Numbered from the stretch's first letter, positions 16,731 through 25,680 are shown. The stretch is 64,000 nt of DNA from Alterisphingorhabdus sp051668705 (GCF_051668705.1 NZ_CP196351.1:2795066-2859065), one strand, 5' to 3'. The notes: generated from the sequence alone by a model not told the origin. Numbers and translations are program-made.

Positions 16731-17843
16731 CTATGCCAAGGCTGTCACAATAGGTAAATGCGTGTAACCAAGATCGCGTGCTACAGCTTCATAAGTAACA
16801 TTACCATTCCAGATGTTCAGACCCTCTGCCAGATGCGGGTCGCTGCGCATGGCCTCTTTCCAGCCCAGATTGGCAATTCTCAGAGCATGTGGCAGCGTCA
16901 CATTGTTGAGAGCATAGGTAGAGGTCCGTGATACCGCACCTGGCATATTGGCTACGCAATAATGTACGACATCATCAACCACATAGGTTGGTTCAGCATG
17001 GGTCGTGGCTTTGGATGTTTCAAAGCAACCGCCCTGATCAATGGCAACATCCACCAGAACGGCGCCCGGTTTCATTGTACTCAGCATGGCGCGCGTAACC
17101 AGTTTTGGCGCTGCAGCACCGGGTATCAGAACTGCGCCAATCACCAGATCAGCCTCCGCCACGCATTCGGCAAGATTGGCAAGGTTGGAAAAGCGCGTTT
17201 TCGCGCGTGCTTCAAAATAATGCCCCAAACGCTCCAGCACGTCGGGATCGCGGTCCAATATGGTCACATCTGCCCCGACACCAGCCGCCATTTGCGCTGC
17301 GTTAAAGCCTACTACGCCCCCACCGATCACAGCAACTTTGGCCGGTGCCACGCCAGGCACGCCGCCCAACAGCACACCGCGTCCACCATGGGCCTTTTCC
17401 AAAGCGGTCGCGCCCGCTTGGATAGACATGCGCCCTGCAACCTGACTCATGGGCTTAAGCAATGGCAGACCGCCCTTACCTGTCACCGTTTCATAGGCGA
17501 TACATGTCGCACCAGATTTCACCAGATCGGCGGTTTGTTCAGGGTCCGGGGCGAGATGCAAATAGGTATAAAGCACTTGACCTTGACGCAGCATAGCGCG
17601 TTCATTTGCCTGAGGTTCTTTGACTTTAACCACCATGTCGCAGCGTTCAAAGATTGCTTCTGGTCCATCCACCAATTCAGCGCCCGCCGCCTGATAATCG
17701 TCATCACTTGCCCCTATACCAAGCCCAGCCGATTTTTCGACCAACACTTGATGACCATGTTCGACAAGTTCGCGTGCACTTTCAGGCGTTAAGCCAACGC
17801 GATATTCATGGTTTTTGATTTCTTTGGGGGTGCCAATACGCAT
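16731..17843 (-). CDS. ald: Alanine dehydrogenase
   Basis: 370 residues, the usual length. The N-terminus MRIGTPKEIKNHEYRVGLTP, the catalytic H in YLHLAPD, and the Rossmann AVIGGGVVGFNAAQMAAGVGA followed by LDRDP match NAD-dependent alanine dehydrogenase (alanine + NAD+ + water to pyruvate + ammonium). KEIKNHEYRVGL is diagnostic. The gene is monocistronic and convergent with nothing; its upstream region holds no obvious operator. In bacteria the gene is often controlled by an Lrp/AsnC protein, none of which is adjacent. Confidence 0.96.
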   Translation of the reverse strand: MRIGTPKEIKNHEYRVGLTPESARELVEHGHQVLVEKSAGLGIGASDDDYQAAGAELVDGPEAIFERCDMVVKVKEPQANERAMLRQGQVLYTYLHLAPDPEQTADLVKSGATCIAYETVTGKGGLPLLKPMSQVAGRMSIQAGATALEKAHGGRGVLLGGVPGVAPAKVAVIGGGVVGFNAAQMAAGVGADVTILDRDPDVLERLGHYFEARAKTRFSNLANLAECVAEADLVIGAVLIPGAAAPKLVTRAMLSTMKPGAVLVDVAIDQGGCFETSKATTHAEPTYVVDDVVHYCVANMPGAVSRTSTYALNNVTLPHALRIANLGWKEAMRSDPHLAEGLNIWNGNVTYEAVARDLGYTHLPIVTALA

Positions 17844-17954
17844 AAAACGACTCTCTCATGATGATGATCAGCGCCGATCATAATAAAAATCTCGTGCCAT
17901 GACGAGAGGATGCGTTAACAAAATTTCACTGCTGTGAAATTATTTGTCGCACAC

Positions 17955-18287
17955 TCATATCAATCGCAATGTCAGCATGACATTATCGCCCTCTATAAGG
18001 CCCTCTGCCTTGCGCACTTTGGCCTTTACCGGCAGCAAATATTCTGCGCCCTTTTTGCTCGGAAAAATTGACGTTCGCCAGATAGTTGCGCCAATCTGTG
18101 CCTCTACTTTAAGGCTTCCCCAACCACGCTTTCTGGGCAGACCAAGCTCAAGTCTGGCTATTGCAGCATGGTCATGAATATTGCTGGCAATATCGCCATC
18201 TATGGTCAAAAAATGCCAACTGCCCTTACCTGTATCGGAGTGCCAGACCCAAAGCGCCGAGCGTATCGACAAGCAATCTGCGTTCAC
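17955..18287 (-). CDS. DUF1905 domain-containing protein
   Basis: About 110 residues: WHFLTIDGDIASNIHDH, RGWGSLKVEAQIGATIW, SIFPSKKGAEYLLPVKAKVR and a last strand DNVMLTLRL. This is the DUF1905 fold, whose role is not established. The start is a GTG that overlaps the TGA of the cyclophilin gene (GTGA), so it is translationally coupled to it. The first ~12 residues may not belong, but coupling supports this start. Confidence 0.87.
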   Translation of the reverse strand: MNADCLSIRSALWVWHSDTGKGSWHFLTIDGDIASNIHDHAAIARLELGLPRKRGWGSLKVEAQIGATIWRTSIFPSKKGAEYLLPVKAKVRKAEGLIEGDNVMLTLRLI

Positions 18288-19279
18288 TCGGCCTCAGCAG
18301 AAACCCGCCTGATCGGTACGGGAATATTACAGATATCTGCGCCGCCCGCAGGCACATTAAAAAACGGGTCGCGCCGATTGGCCCGCGCATCGGCATATTC
18401 AGCAAAGCTCTGGCCATCAGTATCAAGATACTCAAAGCGCATCTGCTCACCATCCGCAAGATCAGTCGCCAGTCTTACCGAAACAATAGGTACGCGCTTG
18501 CTTGGGTCTTCATAGAACCCCAAAAAGCCTTTGCCGCGCGGCAGGCTGCTCATATGTTCCATACCCTCAATAATCCGTCCGACCAGCGCAATATTGCGGT
18601 CCAAATGGCGCGGTGCGTGGCCAATTACGGTGTATAGTTCCGCGCCGCTGCCCGTATCAGGCGAAAGATTGCGACCAACACCGACCATAGCATAGCAATG
18701 AACAGGCCAACGTATCGCGGAATCCGGTGTTCCTCCTGCTGCAAGGGGCCAGCCACGCTCAAATGCTGTGTAGCTGATAACATTGCCTCGCGGTATGGTG
18801 ATCTTCGCAAATTTGCGCCAATTGGCAGCATCGCCTCTCACGACATAGCTGCTTTCAGGCACCACTTCCAAACCCTGTGGCAGCGGCTTTTCTGCTGCGC
18901 CTTCCTCGGTGAAACTGCCCCATTGGGTGACATAATTATCCTGCACACGGTTAATGCTGGTGCCATCCCACCATTTTGCCGCCGCCAGTTTGCGAATATT
19001 GCGTATCCAGCCTTGCGAATATGGCTCTGGCATAAGCTGAATGACCACTCGCCGTGCACTGCCATCAGCATCCGGCGCCAAATCCATCACCAGCAAATCA
19101 GCCGGGGCAATAGCGACCCATTGATCAGTGGCCGCCTGCTCGACAATCTGGTTCGGGGAAGGTGCAGGAGGAGGAGTTTCTGCTGGCGCGGTGTTTTGCG
19201 CGTTTATAGCCATCGGACTAACAGCAAGGGCCAGTGCCGCAATGGGCATTGATATGGGCATTTTGAGAAGCTTTTTCAT
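18284..19279 (-). CDS. Cyclophilin-type peptidylprolyl isomerase, exported
   Basis: 331 residues with a signal peptide ending near AINAQ, a proline-rich linker, and a cyclophilin-like domain (FAKITIPRGNVIS, VHCYAMVGVGRN, GAELYTVIGHAPRHLDRNIALVGRIIEGM). The order matches periplasmic cyclophilin-type PPIases of Sphingomonadales, which speed proline isomerisation during folding of exported proteins. It is followed by the overlapping DUF1905 gene. Confidence 0.9.
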   Translation of the reverse strand: MKKLLKMPISMPIAALALAVSPMAINAQNTAPAETPPPAPSPNQIVEQAATDQWVAIAPADLLVMDLAPDADGSARRVVIQLMPEPYSQGWIRNIRKLAAAKWWDGTSINRVQDNYVTQWGSFTEEGAAEKPLPQGLEVVPESSYVVRGDAANWRKFAKITIPRGNVISYTAFERGWPLAAGGTPDSAIRWPVHCYAMVGVGRNLSPDTGSGAELYTVIGHAPRHLDRNIALVGRIIEGMEHMSSLPRGKGFLGFYEDPSKRVPIVSVRLATDLADGEQMRFEYLDTDGQSFAEYADARANRRDPFFNVPAGGADICNIPVPIRRVSAEAE

Positions 19280-19417
19280 AAGAGCATATGCTAAGCCATT
19301 TACGGAGCTTGCGAAAGGGGGAAATCGTGTCTAAGAGCGCGGTTCGGATTTGGCACACGCCAAAACCAAAGACCAAATATCCGCTTTTGTCATCCATGCC
19401 AAAGGCACAATATAGAC

Positions 19418-19507
19418 GGACACGTGGCCGAGTGGTCGAAGGCGCACGCCTGGAAAGTGTGTAAAGGGGCAACTCTTTCGTGGGTTCGAATCCCACCGTG
19501 TCCGCCA
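19418..19507 (+). tRNA. tRNA-Ser (GGA)
   Basis: A 90-nt type II tRNA with acceptor GGACACG/CGTGTCC, anticodon loop CTGGAAA (anticodon GGA), a long variable arm typical of serine, the TTCGAAT T-loop, discriminator G and encoded CCA. Reading frames across it, such as HGGIRTHE on the opposite strand, are artefacts. Confidence 0.95.
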
Positions 19508-19683
19508 TTCTTGTTATGATGCGCCGCGCAACTGTACTGCAAGAGAGGGTAAGCGCTGCATAACGCGTCAATCATCAAGCCCATAGAGCGCAAGGGCTGA
19601 GTGACATCTACTTTACTGCCTGACTCAGTTTGGCCTTCTCATAGCTCTTTTATGAGTGACATGTTGTAGTAAGCTTCAAGCCG

Positions 19684-19763
19684 TTAGGTAATTTTCATCA
19701 TGATCTTGATGACATTCTCATCACGGGCATCGAAAATCCGATAAGCCTCCGCGCCGTCGGCTA
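19684..19763 (-). pseudogene. Zinc-dependent alcohol dehydrogenase remnant, last ~26 codons
   Basis: The minus strand reads LADGAEAYRIFDARDENV, then IKIMMKIT and stop. This is the typical C-terminal end of medium-chain zinc alcohol dehydrogenases (DGAEAYRIFDAR.. VIKI). Upstream of it the frame runs directly into the Walker A of the ABC fragment on the other strand, so the gene has been cut by recombination. Confidence 0.75.
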
Positions 19764-20312
19764 GGTCCTTCTGGTGGCGGCAAATCCACCTTGCTGAAGA
19801 TCATGTTGGGGCTTGTCGAACCAGAAAATGGCGAAATACTGATTGACGGTCTGCCACTGCACCGTTTTGGTTATAAGAGCTTTCACCGCCAAATTGCTGC
19901 TGTGTTGCAGGAAGACAGCTTGTTTGGTGGTTCGCTGGCGGACAATATCGCCTTGTTCGATGATGAAGTGAATATGGAGCTTGTTGTTGCAGCAGCTGCT
20001 GCCGCCTCTATCCATCATGATATTGCGGCGATGCCCATGCAATATGAAACACTGGTTGGCGATATGGGTTCTACGCTTTCCGGTGGGCAGAAACAACGCG
20101 TGTTGCTGGCCCGCGCACTTTACCGGCGCCCCAAAATTCTCCTTATGGATGAAGGCACGGCGCACCTTGATGCACAGCACGAACAGGCCGTTAATGCGGC
20201 CATCGCATCTATGGGTATCACCCGCATCATTATCGCTCATCGCCAAGAGACGATTGATGCTGCTGATCGCATACTGATCATGCAGGGCGGCAAGTTGATC
20301 GAATCAGATTAA
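19764..20312 (+). pseudogene. ABC transporter ATPase remnant (CvaB/RaxB-like)
   Basis: The frame begins right at the Walker A (GPSGGGKSTLL) and continues through the Q-loop VLQEDSLFGGSLADNI, the signature LSGGQKQRVLLARAL, Walker B ILLMDEG and IIIAHRQETIDAADRI. This pattern is characteristic of peptidase-containing bacteriocin/RTX exporters (CvaB/RaxB group). No start codon, membrane domain or peptidase domain precedes it, so about 500 residues are missing. The Walker B region reads DEGTAHLD, not the usual DEATSHLD. Confidence 0.82.
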
Positions 20313-20400
20313 CTCGGCTATTCCCTGATGCGTCTTTTGCATCGTATCATGGGTTTATTCTTATCATATACCGGTCTTCGCGGATGTCCAAAAAGGCATA

Positions 20401-20430
20401 TTGACATAACTCGATATATATCGATATAAT
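20401..20430 (+). promoter_or_regulatory. Promoter with embedded palindrome for the PadR gene
   Basis: TTGACA (20401-20406) and TATAAT (20425-20430) are both perfect, with an 18-bp spacer. The spacer contains TCGATATATATCGA, a perfect 14-bp palindrome suited to a PadR dimer. The start codon lies only six bases after the -10, so the transcript is predicted to be leaderless. Binding by the PadR protein is inferred. Confidence 0.75.
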
Positions 20431-20435
20431 GAAAT

Positions 20436-20744
20436 ATGCGAAAAACCAGAGCGCCTTCAAAAGCCACGCAATTAGCCCTGATTGCCCTGCTCGATGCTCC
20501 GCATGGCATGTACGGTTATGAGATAATGCAAAAGGCCAGCATAAAACCCGGCACGCTGTACCCCATGCTGGCCAGGCTGGAGGATCAAGAGCTTTTGACC
20601 TCCCATTGGCAAGAAGCAAGTGTCGAAGGGCGGCCGCCCAGACATGTTTACGCCCTTTCTGAAACAGGCAGGGTTTTCGCCAAAAGTCTGGTAGAAAGAT
20701 CATCGCCGGATGGTGCATCGCAAGCAAAGCCTAATTCCGCATGA
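20436..20744 (+). CDS. PadR family transcriptional regulator
   Basis: 102 residues with the PadR winged helix: LIALLDAPHGMYGYEIMQKA, GTLYPMLARLEDQEL, and the wing GRPPRHVYALSETGR. PadR proteins repress genes for membrane or stress functions, often their own operon. The downstream membrane protein gene overlaps by four bases (ATGA). The palindromic promoter directly upstream supports autoregulation. Confidence 0.93.
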   Translation: MRKTRAPSKATQLALIALLDAPHGMYGYEIMQKASIKPGTLYPMLARLEDQELLTSHWQEASVEGRPPRHVYALSETGRVFAKSLVERSSPDGASQAKPNSA

Positions 20745-21928
20745 GACACCGCCAATTGATATTCTTGATTGACTTGCTGACACCTCGCCATCGCAAGAAG
20801 TGGGCGCAGGCAATGTGCGCGGAAATTTCTGTCATCGATAGGGATAGCAAAGCCATAGTCTTCGGATTGGGATGCCTTTTGGCCTGTTTACACTTTCATT
20901 GGGAAATCAAGATCGCACCCGGCGAAAGATGGAGCCTTATCATGAAAGACCGTTTCACTATATTCACATTTGCTTCGGGGTTAATCGCCAGCATTATTGG
21001 GCTGACCTATCTCTCGGCATCGGGCGCGCCGCAAACCATGATCATCGTCAATATAGCGGCTACACTATTGGGCATTATACTCGCTATTGGCGCCATCCTC
21101 TCCATCCGCATGACAAAGCGTTTTGCGATACTGGCCGCGCTCATTGCATCACTAACCCTGTTGGCCACCGCTCTCTTTGGTTACGCAATCGAGGATGCGA
21201 GGCGGTGGATATTGATGGGGCCTTTTTTCGTCCAGACCAGCCTGATCCTTTTACCCAGCATCGCACTTTGCTTCGCAAGATCCCAAAATCTCTGGACCTT
21301 ATTGGCGATATGTGCAGCTGGATTAGCTGTGGCGATCCAACCAGATCGGGCAATGGCCGCCATGTTGAGCGGGACGGCAATTATCATTTGCTGCAAGAAA
21401 GCGAGCAGCATGACAATCACGGCCGCCATATTCTGCTCTATCGCGTTTATGGCGACACTGCTCCAGCCTGATCGCCTGCCAGCAGTGCCATTTGTCGATC
21501 ATATTCTCTGGACAGCTTTTGATGTCCATGCGACGCTTGGACTGTCGCTCTGGTTCGGATGTCTGATAATGATATGTCCGGTCCTGCTGCTCCCCAGAGC
21601 TAATCGCACAATAGTCCATTATATATTCGCATCAAGCTGGCTCATCATTATCGCATCAGCAGCTTTGGGAGCCTATCCGACACCGATGCTTGGCTATGGA
21701 GCAAGCGCAATAATCGGGTATTTTTTGAGCCTGATATTCGTACAGCCTTTGACGGATGCGCACTCTTCTACTAACAGCACAGCCGTAAACGGCGAAGCAA
21801 GTGGCGAGATAAAAGAGGCGGAGAGTTTCGGGGCAAAGTTTGAACTCGGAGCCGGTCTCAAGCCGCGAAGCGATAGACCAGAGAAAAATGGCGGACACGG
21901 AGGGATTCGAACCCTCGAAGCCCCGTAA
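20741..21928 (+). CDS. Multi-pass membrane protein paired with PadR
   Basis: 395 residues. A cytoplasmic start (TPRHRKKWAQAMCAEISVID) resembles the permease-prefix helix seen in proteins partnered with PadR regulators; about ten membrane spans follow. It does not match a family that I recognise. The last ~55 residues are not hydrophobic and run 40 bp into the antisense of tRNA-Ser(GCT) (GGHGGIRTLEAP), so the natural C-terminus was probably lost or replaced. The start overlaps the PadR stop. Confidence 0.72.
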   Translation: MRHRQLIFLIDLLTPRHRKKWAQAMCAEISVIDRDSKAIVFGLGCLLACLHFHWEIKIAPGERWSLIMKDRFTIFTFASGLIASIIGLTYLSASGAPQTMIIVNIAATLLGIILAIGAILSIRMTKRFAILAALIASLTLLATALFGYAIEDARRWILMGPFFVQTSLILLPSIALCFARSQNLWTLLAICAAGLAVAIQPDRAMAAMLSGTAIIICCKKASSMTITAAIFCSIAFMATLLQPDRLPAVPFVDHILWTAFDVHATLGLSLWFGCLIMICPVLLLPRANRTIVHYIFASSWLIIIASAALGAYPTPMLGYGASAIIGYFLSLIFVQPLTDAHSSTNSTAVNGEASGEIKEAESFGAKFELGAGLKPRSDRPEKNGGHGGIRTLEAP

Positions 21929-21980
21929 AGAGCTTGCCTCCTTAGCAGGGAGGTGGTTTCAGCCGCTCACCCACGTGTCC
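21889..21980 (-). tRNA. tRNA-Ser (GCT)
   Basis: A 92-nt type II tRNA on the minus strand: acceptor GGACACG at 21980, anticodon loop CTGCTAA (anticodon GCT), a long variable arm, the TTCGAAT T-loop, discriminator G and encoded CCA (21889-21891). Confidence 0.94.
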
Positions 21981-22333
21981 GTTGCCATGCAGCATGATTG
22001 AGCATCAAGGCGCGGCCTATAGCTAGCTATATGCTGCTAATCAAGTGATGATACGCGCAATCGATGCTTTATGTAAACTACGCGCAGATATTAACTTTTC
22101 GTTTACCATGTCGGTTTACCTTCTGCTCATGAACAAAAAACGGACAGCTCAATCACATATATCATCGGGAAAACATGGTTTTCTACCGGTGCGTCGCGAA
22201 TTGGACTCTGGTCAACGCCTGTTCATTGCACAGCAATCCCCCGCTGCGCAGCATATGACCAGTGAAAATTTGCACATATTCTGCACATTCTTTGGATGAC
22301 AAAGTCTTTGCGCAGGCAGGAAAGGGTAATTTC
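21981..22333. other. Intergenic region upstream of the eipA homologue
   Basis: No gene seen over 353 bp. It holds a CtrA-box-like sequence (22091-22107) and AT-rich DNA that probably carries the promoters of tRNA-Ser(GCT) and eipA. A short frame from 22045 has no coding character. Confidence 0.5.
22091..22107 (+). promoter_or_regulatory. CtrA-box-like site upstream of eipA
   Basis: TTAA-N7-TTTACC differs by one base from the TTAA-N7-TTAACC CtrA consensus. It is 227 bp upstream of the start codon. In Brucella, eipA transcription is reported to be under CtrA control, which makes this site plausible. Confidence 0.35.
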
Positions 22334-23242
22334 ATGACCAATCAACTTTCTAAACTTCACCGTTTTACCAAAACAGGTGCGGCATTTTTGGGGTTGGCAA
22401 TATCCACCCTAGCCTTGTCACCGCTCGCCGCAACCAGCGCCTATGCACAAATTGAATCGATAGACCCCAATGATGTTATCGATGCGGATCTGGACAATCC
22501 GGCAAGCGTCGCACGCGATGAAGCGCAGGCGGCCCGCAATGCCGTAGAAGATGCGGCCACCAACCCTGATTTTTCACGCGATGTCGACCTGCCATCAGAT
22601 GCCGGTGTTGATTTTGAACAGGCTGGCGATCTTAGCGGTGTCGATGTTGAGACCGTTAGCAATGGCGGCGATCTGGCCAATAATGATGCACTGCCCGGCC
22701 CATCACCTGATGGTGCGGGTTTTGAAACCGTACCCGCAAATGGTGCACAGGCCAGCAATGGCACTTTTCAGCAGGACGACCTTATCGGAGCGGCTGAAGG
22801 CGTATTTGGCAAGGGCGCCAAAGGCTTGGCCAGCCTGATTGAAGACATTTTGAAAGATCAAGGCCAGCCCAATGGCTATATTGTCGGCCGTGAAGCAGGC
22901 GGCGCATTCGTGCTTGGTCTGCGCTATGGCTCTGGCACATTATACCATGCGGTGGAAGGCGAGCGCCCCGTTTATTGGACCGGCCCGTCTATCGGGGTGG
23001 ATGCAGGCGCCAATGCCGCCAACAGCTTCACCCTGGTCTATAATCTTTATGACAGTGAAGACCTGTATAAGCGCTTCGGTGCCGGTGAAGGCCAGGCCTA
23101 TTTGATCGGTGGTTTTAACGCCAGCTATCTGCGCCGCGGCAATGTTGTGCTCATCCCCATCCGTGTCGGCGTTGGTGCGCGTTTGGGTGCCAATATCGGC
23201 TATCGCAAGTTCAGCAAGAAACAGCGCTGGTTCCCGTTTTGA
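22334..23242 (+). CDS. eipA: EipA family envelope integrity protein (DUF1134)
   Basis: 302 residues: a signal peptide (cut near SAYAQ), a low-complexity acidic linker rich in Asp, Asn and Gly, then a C-terminal DUF1134 domain (GKGAKGLASLIEDILKDQGQ through RYGSGTLY and LIGGFNASYLRRGNVVLIPI). EipA in Brucella is a periplasmic protein needed for envelope integrity. AAAGGG lies eight bases before the ATG at 22334. A strong terminator follows. The linker is long for the family. Confidence 0.9.
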   Translation: MTNQLSKLHRFTKTGAAFLGLAISTLALSPLAATSAYAQIESIDPNDVIDADLDNPASVARDEAQAARNAVEDAATNPDFSRDVDLPSDAGVDFEQAGDLSGVDVETVSNGGDLANNDALPGPSPDGAGFETVPANGAQASNGTFQQDDLIGAAEGVFGKGAKGLASLIEDILKDQGQPNGYIVGREAGGAFVLGLRYGSGTLYHAVEGERPVYWTGPSIGVDAGANAANSFTLVYNLYDSEDLYKRFGAGEGQAYLIGGFNASYLRRGNVVLIPIRVGVGARLGANIGYRKFSKKQRWFPF

Positions 23243-23273
23243 TAAAGGGCTAACAACCATCACAATCTTTAGC

Positions 23274-23302
23274 AAAACCCCGGAGGCAGCTTCGGGGTTT
23301 TT
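23274..23302 (+). terminator. Rho-independent terminator after eipA
   Basis: AAAACCCCG pairs with CGGGGTTTT across a 10-base loop, followed by TTCTTTT. The site is 31 bp after the stop codon. Confidence 0.88.
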
Positions 23303-23440
23303 CTTTTGTTGCGGCCTTAAGAGAAAAACACTGCCTGCCGCGCTTTTAATTGGATTTTGGGCGCAATTCTTCTTGGCCAAGGCCTGCGCATCCGCTTATA
23401 GATCAGGCGATTCATTTCTCCGGACAGAAAGCGCACTGCC

Positions 23441-24616
23441 ATGCTTGATAACCTCCAACCCTCCCCGCCCGATGCGTTGCTCGCGCTGATTAAACTCTAT
23501 GCAGCCGATAGCCGCACGGATAAGATTGATCTGGGCGTTGGTGTGTATCGGGACAATGATGGCAATACCCCGGTCTTTGCCGCGATCAAGGAAGCGGAAC
23601 AGCGGCTTGTCGATCACCAGCCCAGCAAATCCTATCTTGGGCCAGAGGGTGACATGGCGATGGTCAATGGCCTGCTGCCGCATATTCTGGGTGATGTGAA
23701 CAACACTATCAAAATCGATGGCCTGCAAACACCGGGCGGAACAGGAGCGGTGCGTTTGGCAGCGGATACGCTTTATGCCGCTGGTGCGCGGCGCATCTGG
23801 CTGGGCACCCCAAGCTGGCCCAACCATGCCCCGATTTTCAAGGCCGCGCAGATGGAGGTGCTGACCTATAGCCATATGGATGTGGCGACGCAGAGCCTTG
23901 ATTGGGATGCTTTATTGGCCGCGCTGGACAGTGCGCAAGCGGGTGATGTCGTGCTGTTGCATGGCTGTTGCCATAACCCGACGGGCGTGGATTATAGCGC
24001 GGAGCAATGGGCGCATATCTGCGCGGTTATGGCGCAAAAGCAGCTTTTCCCGCTGGTTGACTTTGCTTATCACGGGCTGGGTCAGGGTTTTGATGCAGAC
24101 AGTGCGGGCCTGAAAACCGTATTGGCCCATCTGCCCGAAGTGATGATTGCCTATAGCTGTGATAAGAATTTCGGCATGTATCGTGACCGTGTTGGCGCGC
24201 TTTATGCGGTGGTGCAGGATGAGAATGTCCTGACCGATGTGAAATCCAATATGGCCAGCCTGGCGCGCGCCAACTGGTCCATGCCGCCCGATCATGGCGG
24301 CGCAGCGGTGCGGATTATCCTGGAAGATGCCGCGCTGACCGGCATGTGGCGTGACGAGGCAGAGGCCATGCGGCTGCGCATGCGCAAAGTGCGCGATATG
24401 CTGGCCGCAGCAGGACAAGCGGGCAGCGCGGACTTCCGCCCCTTGGCGACGCAAAATGGCATGTTCTCCATGTTGCCGCTGAACAAAGACCAGATTTTGG
24501 CCCTGCGCAACGATCACGGCGTCTATATGGCCGGCTCCGGCCGCATCAACGTCGCGGGACTGTCCGAAAGCAATATCGGGAAGTTTGTTGAGGCGGTTGG
24601 TGTGGTGAGCGGGTAG
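23441..24616 (+). CDS. Aromatic/aspartate amino acid aminotransferase (class I)
   Basis: 391 residues, typical of gamma-type class I aspartate/aromatic aminotransferases (TyrB/AspC). Seen are DLGVGVYRDNDGNTPVFAAI, the NPTGVD loop, and the PLP lysine in SCDKNFGMYRDRVGAL. It moves amino groups between aspartate or aromatic amino acids and 2-oxoglutarate. Which acceptor it prefers cannot be told from sequence, so I give no symbol. Confidence 0.93.
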   Translation: MLDNLQPSPPDALLALIKLYAADSRTDKIDLGVGVYRDNDGNTPVFAAIKEAEQRLVDHQPSKSYLGPEGDMAMVNGLLPHILGDVNNTIKIDGLQTPGGTGAVRLAADTLYAAGARRIWLGTPSWPNHAPIFKAAQMEVLTYSHMDVATQSLDWDALLAALDSAQAGDVVLLHGCCHNPTGVDYSAEQWAHICAVMAQKQLFPLVDFAYHGLGQGFDADSAGLKTVLAHLPEVMIAYSCDKNFGMYRDRVGALYAVVQDENVLTDVKSNMASLARANWSMPPDHGGAAVRIILEDAALTGMWRDEAEAMRLRMRKVRDMLAAAGQAGSADFRPLATQNGMFSMLPLNKDQILALRNDHGVYMAGSGRINVAGLSESNIGKFVEAVGVVSG

Positions 24617-24661
24617 ATCACTCCCGCTTCATTACGCCTTAATCCTGTCTCTCCGCACCCC

Positions 24662-24690
24662 TGAGCTTGTCGAAGGCGAAGGGTCGAAGT
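24662..24690. repeat. Copy of the dispersed CCTGAGCTTGTCGAAGG repeat
   Basis: CCCTGAGCTTGTCGAAGG followed by CGAAGGG lies in the gap after the aminotransferase gene. The same core is a frequent intergenic repeat in many proteobacteria, including Sphingomonadales; I have not counted copies. Confidence 0.5.
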
Positions 24691-24882
24691 GCGCTTAACA
24701 ATTACAGACAATGCCGAGAAACGAGCCTAGCCATGGGTATGAGAAGTTTGTTAAAAAGGTTGGCATTGTTGATGAGCCGGTAAAAATTATAACGCTCCCC
24801 AAAACGGCAGTATTTTGACATTTGCTTTGCCTAATTCAATTTTTGACTCTTATTTTCTATTACCTTCTGCCACTATACTTAC

Positions 24883-25680
24883 ATGTATAGATTATACCTA
24901 GATGAAGTTGGAACAGATGGCCTCACAAATTTGCATAAGGACAGGAACCGCTATCTTAGCTTGACAGGTGTAGCCATAGAGATCGCGCATGCCAGAGACG
25001 AATTAGAACCGAGATTTAATCAAATCAAAGGCGCTATATTCGAGCATGACCCTGATAGTCCCATTGTTTTTCATCGAAGTGATATATTGGGTGGCAAAGG
25101 GCCATATGCGAGGATTAGAACTGATAGCGAATTCAGAAAGAGATTTGACAAAGCTATCTTAGAGGTTTTTCGTGCCATTGACTACACCGTAATTACGGCA
25201 CTGATAGACAAACAATGGATGCTGAGCCAGTTGCATTGGAAAGATCGTCATCCTTACCATTTTCTTATGGAAGTCATTGTCGAGAAATATGCACAATTTT
25301 TAGAACGAAAGAGGCAAGTGGGCGATATAATGCCGGAAAGTCGGCAAGCTAAAGATAAGTTACTACAATTAGAATTCGAGCGCTTTAGAAATGAAGGAAC
25401 ACGGTACGTCAATGCTCAGCGTATCCAATCTGCTATGCGAGCGAAAAGCCTCAAATTTCGTACTAAAAAGGATAATATTGCGGGCCTTCAGCTATGTGAC
25501 TTATTAGCACATCCTAGCCATATGTACGTCCGAAGTGTGATGGGCCATGAAGTCAATCTAGGTCTGTTTGCAAATCAGATACGGCCAATTTTAGTTGGGC
25601 ACAAATATGACAGATCCGCTTGGGGTAAGATACAAGGCTACGGATATAAATACCTGCCAGAAACACAAAGGGCGACCTAA
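24883..25680 (+). CDS. DUF3800 domain-containing protein
   Basis: 265 residues. The start YLDEVG matches the YLDESG opening of DUF3800, a family with an RNase H-like fold and acidic residues. Others are FHRSDI, ALIDKQ near the middle and the late DNIAGLQLCDLLAHP motif. DUF3800 proteins occur widely in accessory DNA and sometimes near phage-defence genes; their role is not established. The gene is AT-rich compared with its surroundings and stands alone, which suggests transfer. Confidence 0.9.
   Translation: MYRLYLDEVGTDGLTNLHKDRNRYLSLTGVAIEIAHARDELEPRFNQIKGAIFEHDPDSPIVFHRSDILGGKGPYARIRTDSEFRKRFDKAILEVFRAIDYTVITALIDKQWMLSQLHWKDRHPYHFLMEVIVEKYAQFLERKRQVGDIMPESRQAKDKLLQLEFERFRNEGTRYVNAQRIQSAMRAKSLKFRTKKDNIAGLQLCDLLAHPSHMYVRSVMGHEVNLGLFANQIRPILVGHKYDRSAWGKIQGYGYKYLPETQRAT

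Noticed and set aside
19390..19593. Frames across tRNA-Ser reading GGHGGIRTHE on the minus strand
   Set aside because: These are translations of tRNA antisense, a known annotation artefact; the tRNA is clear.
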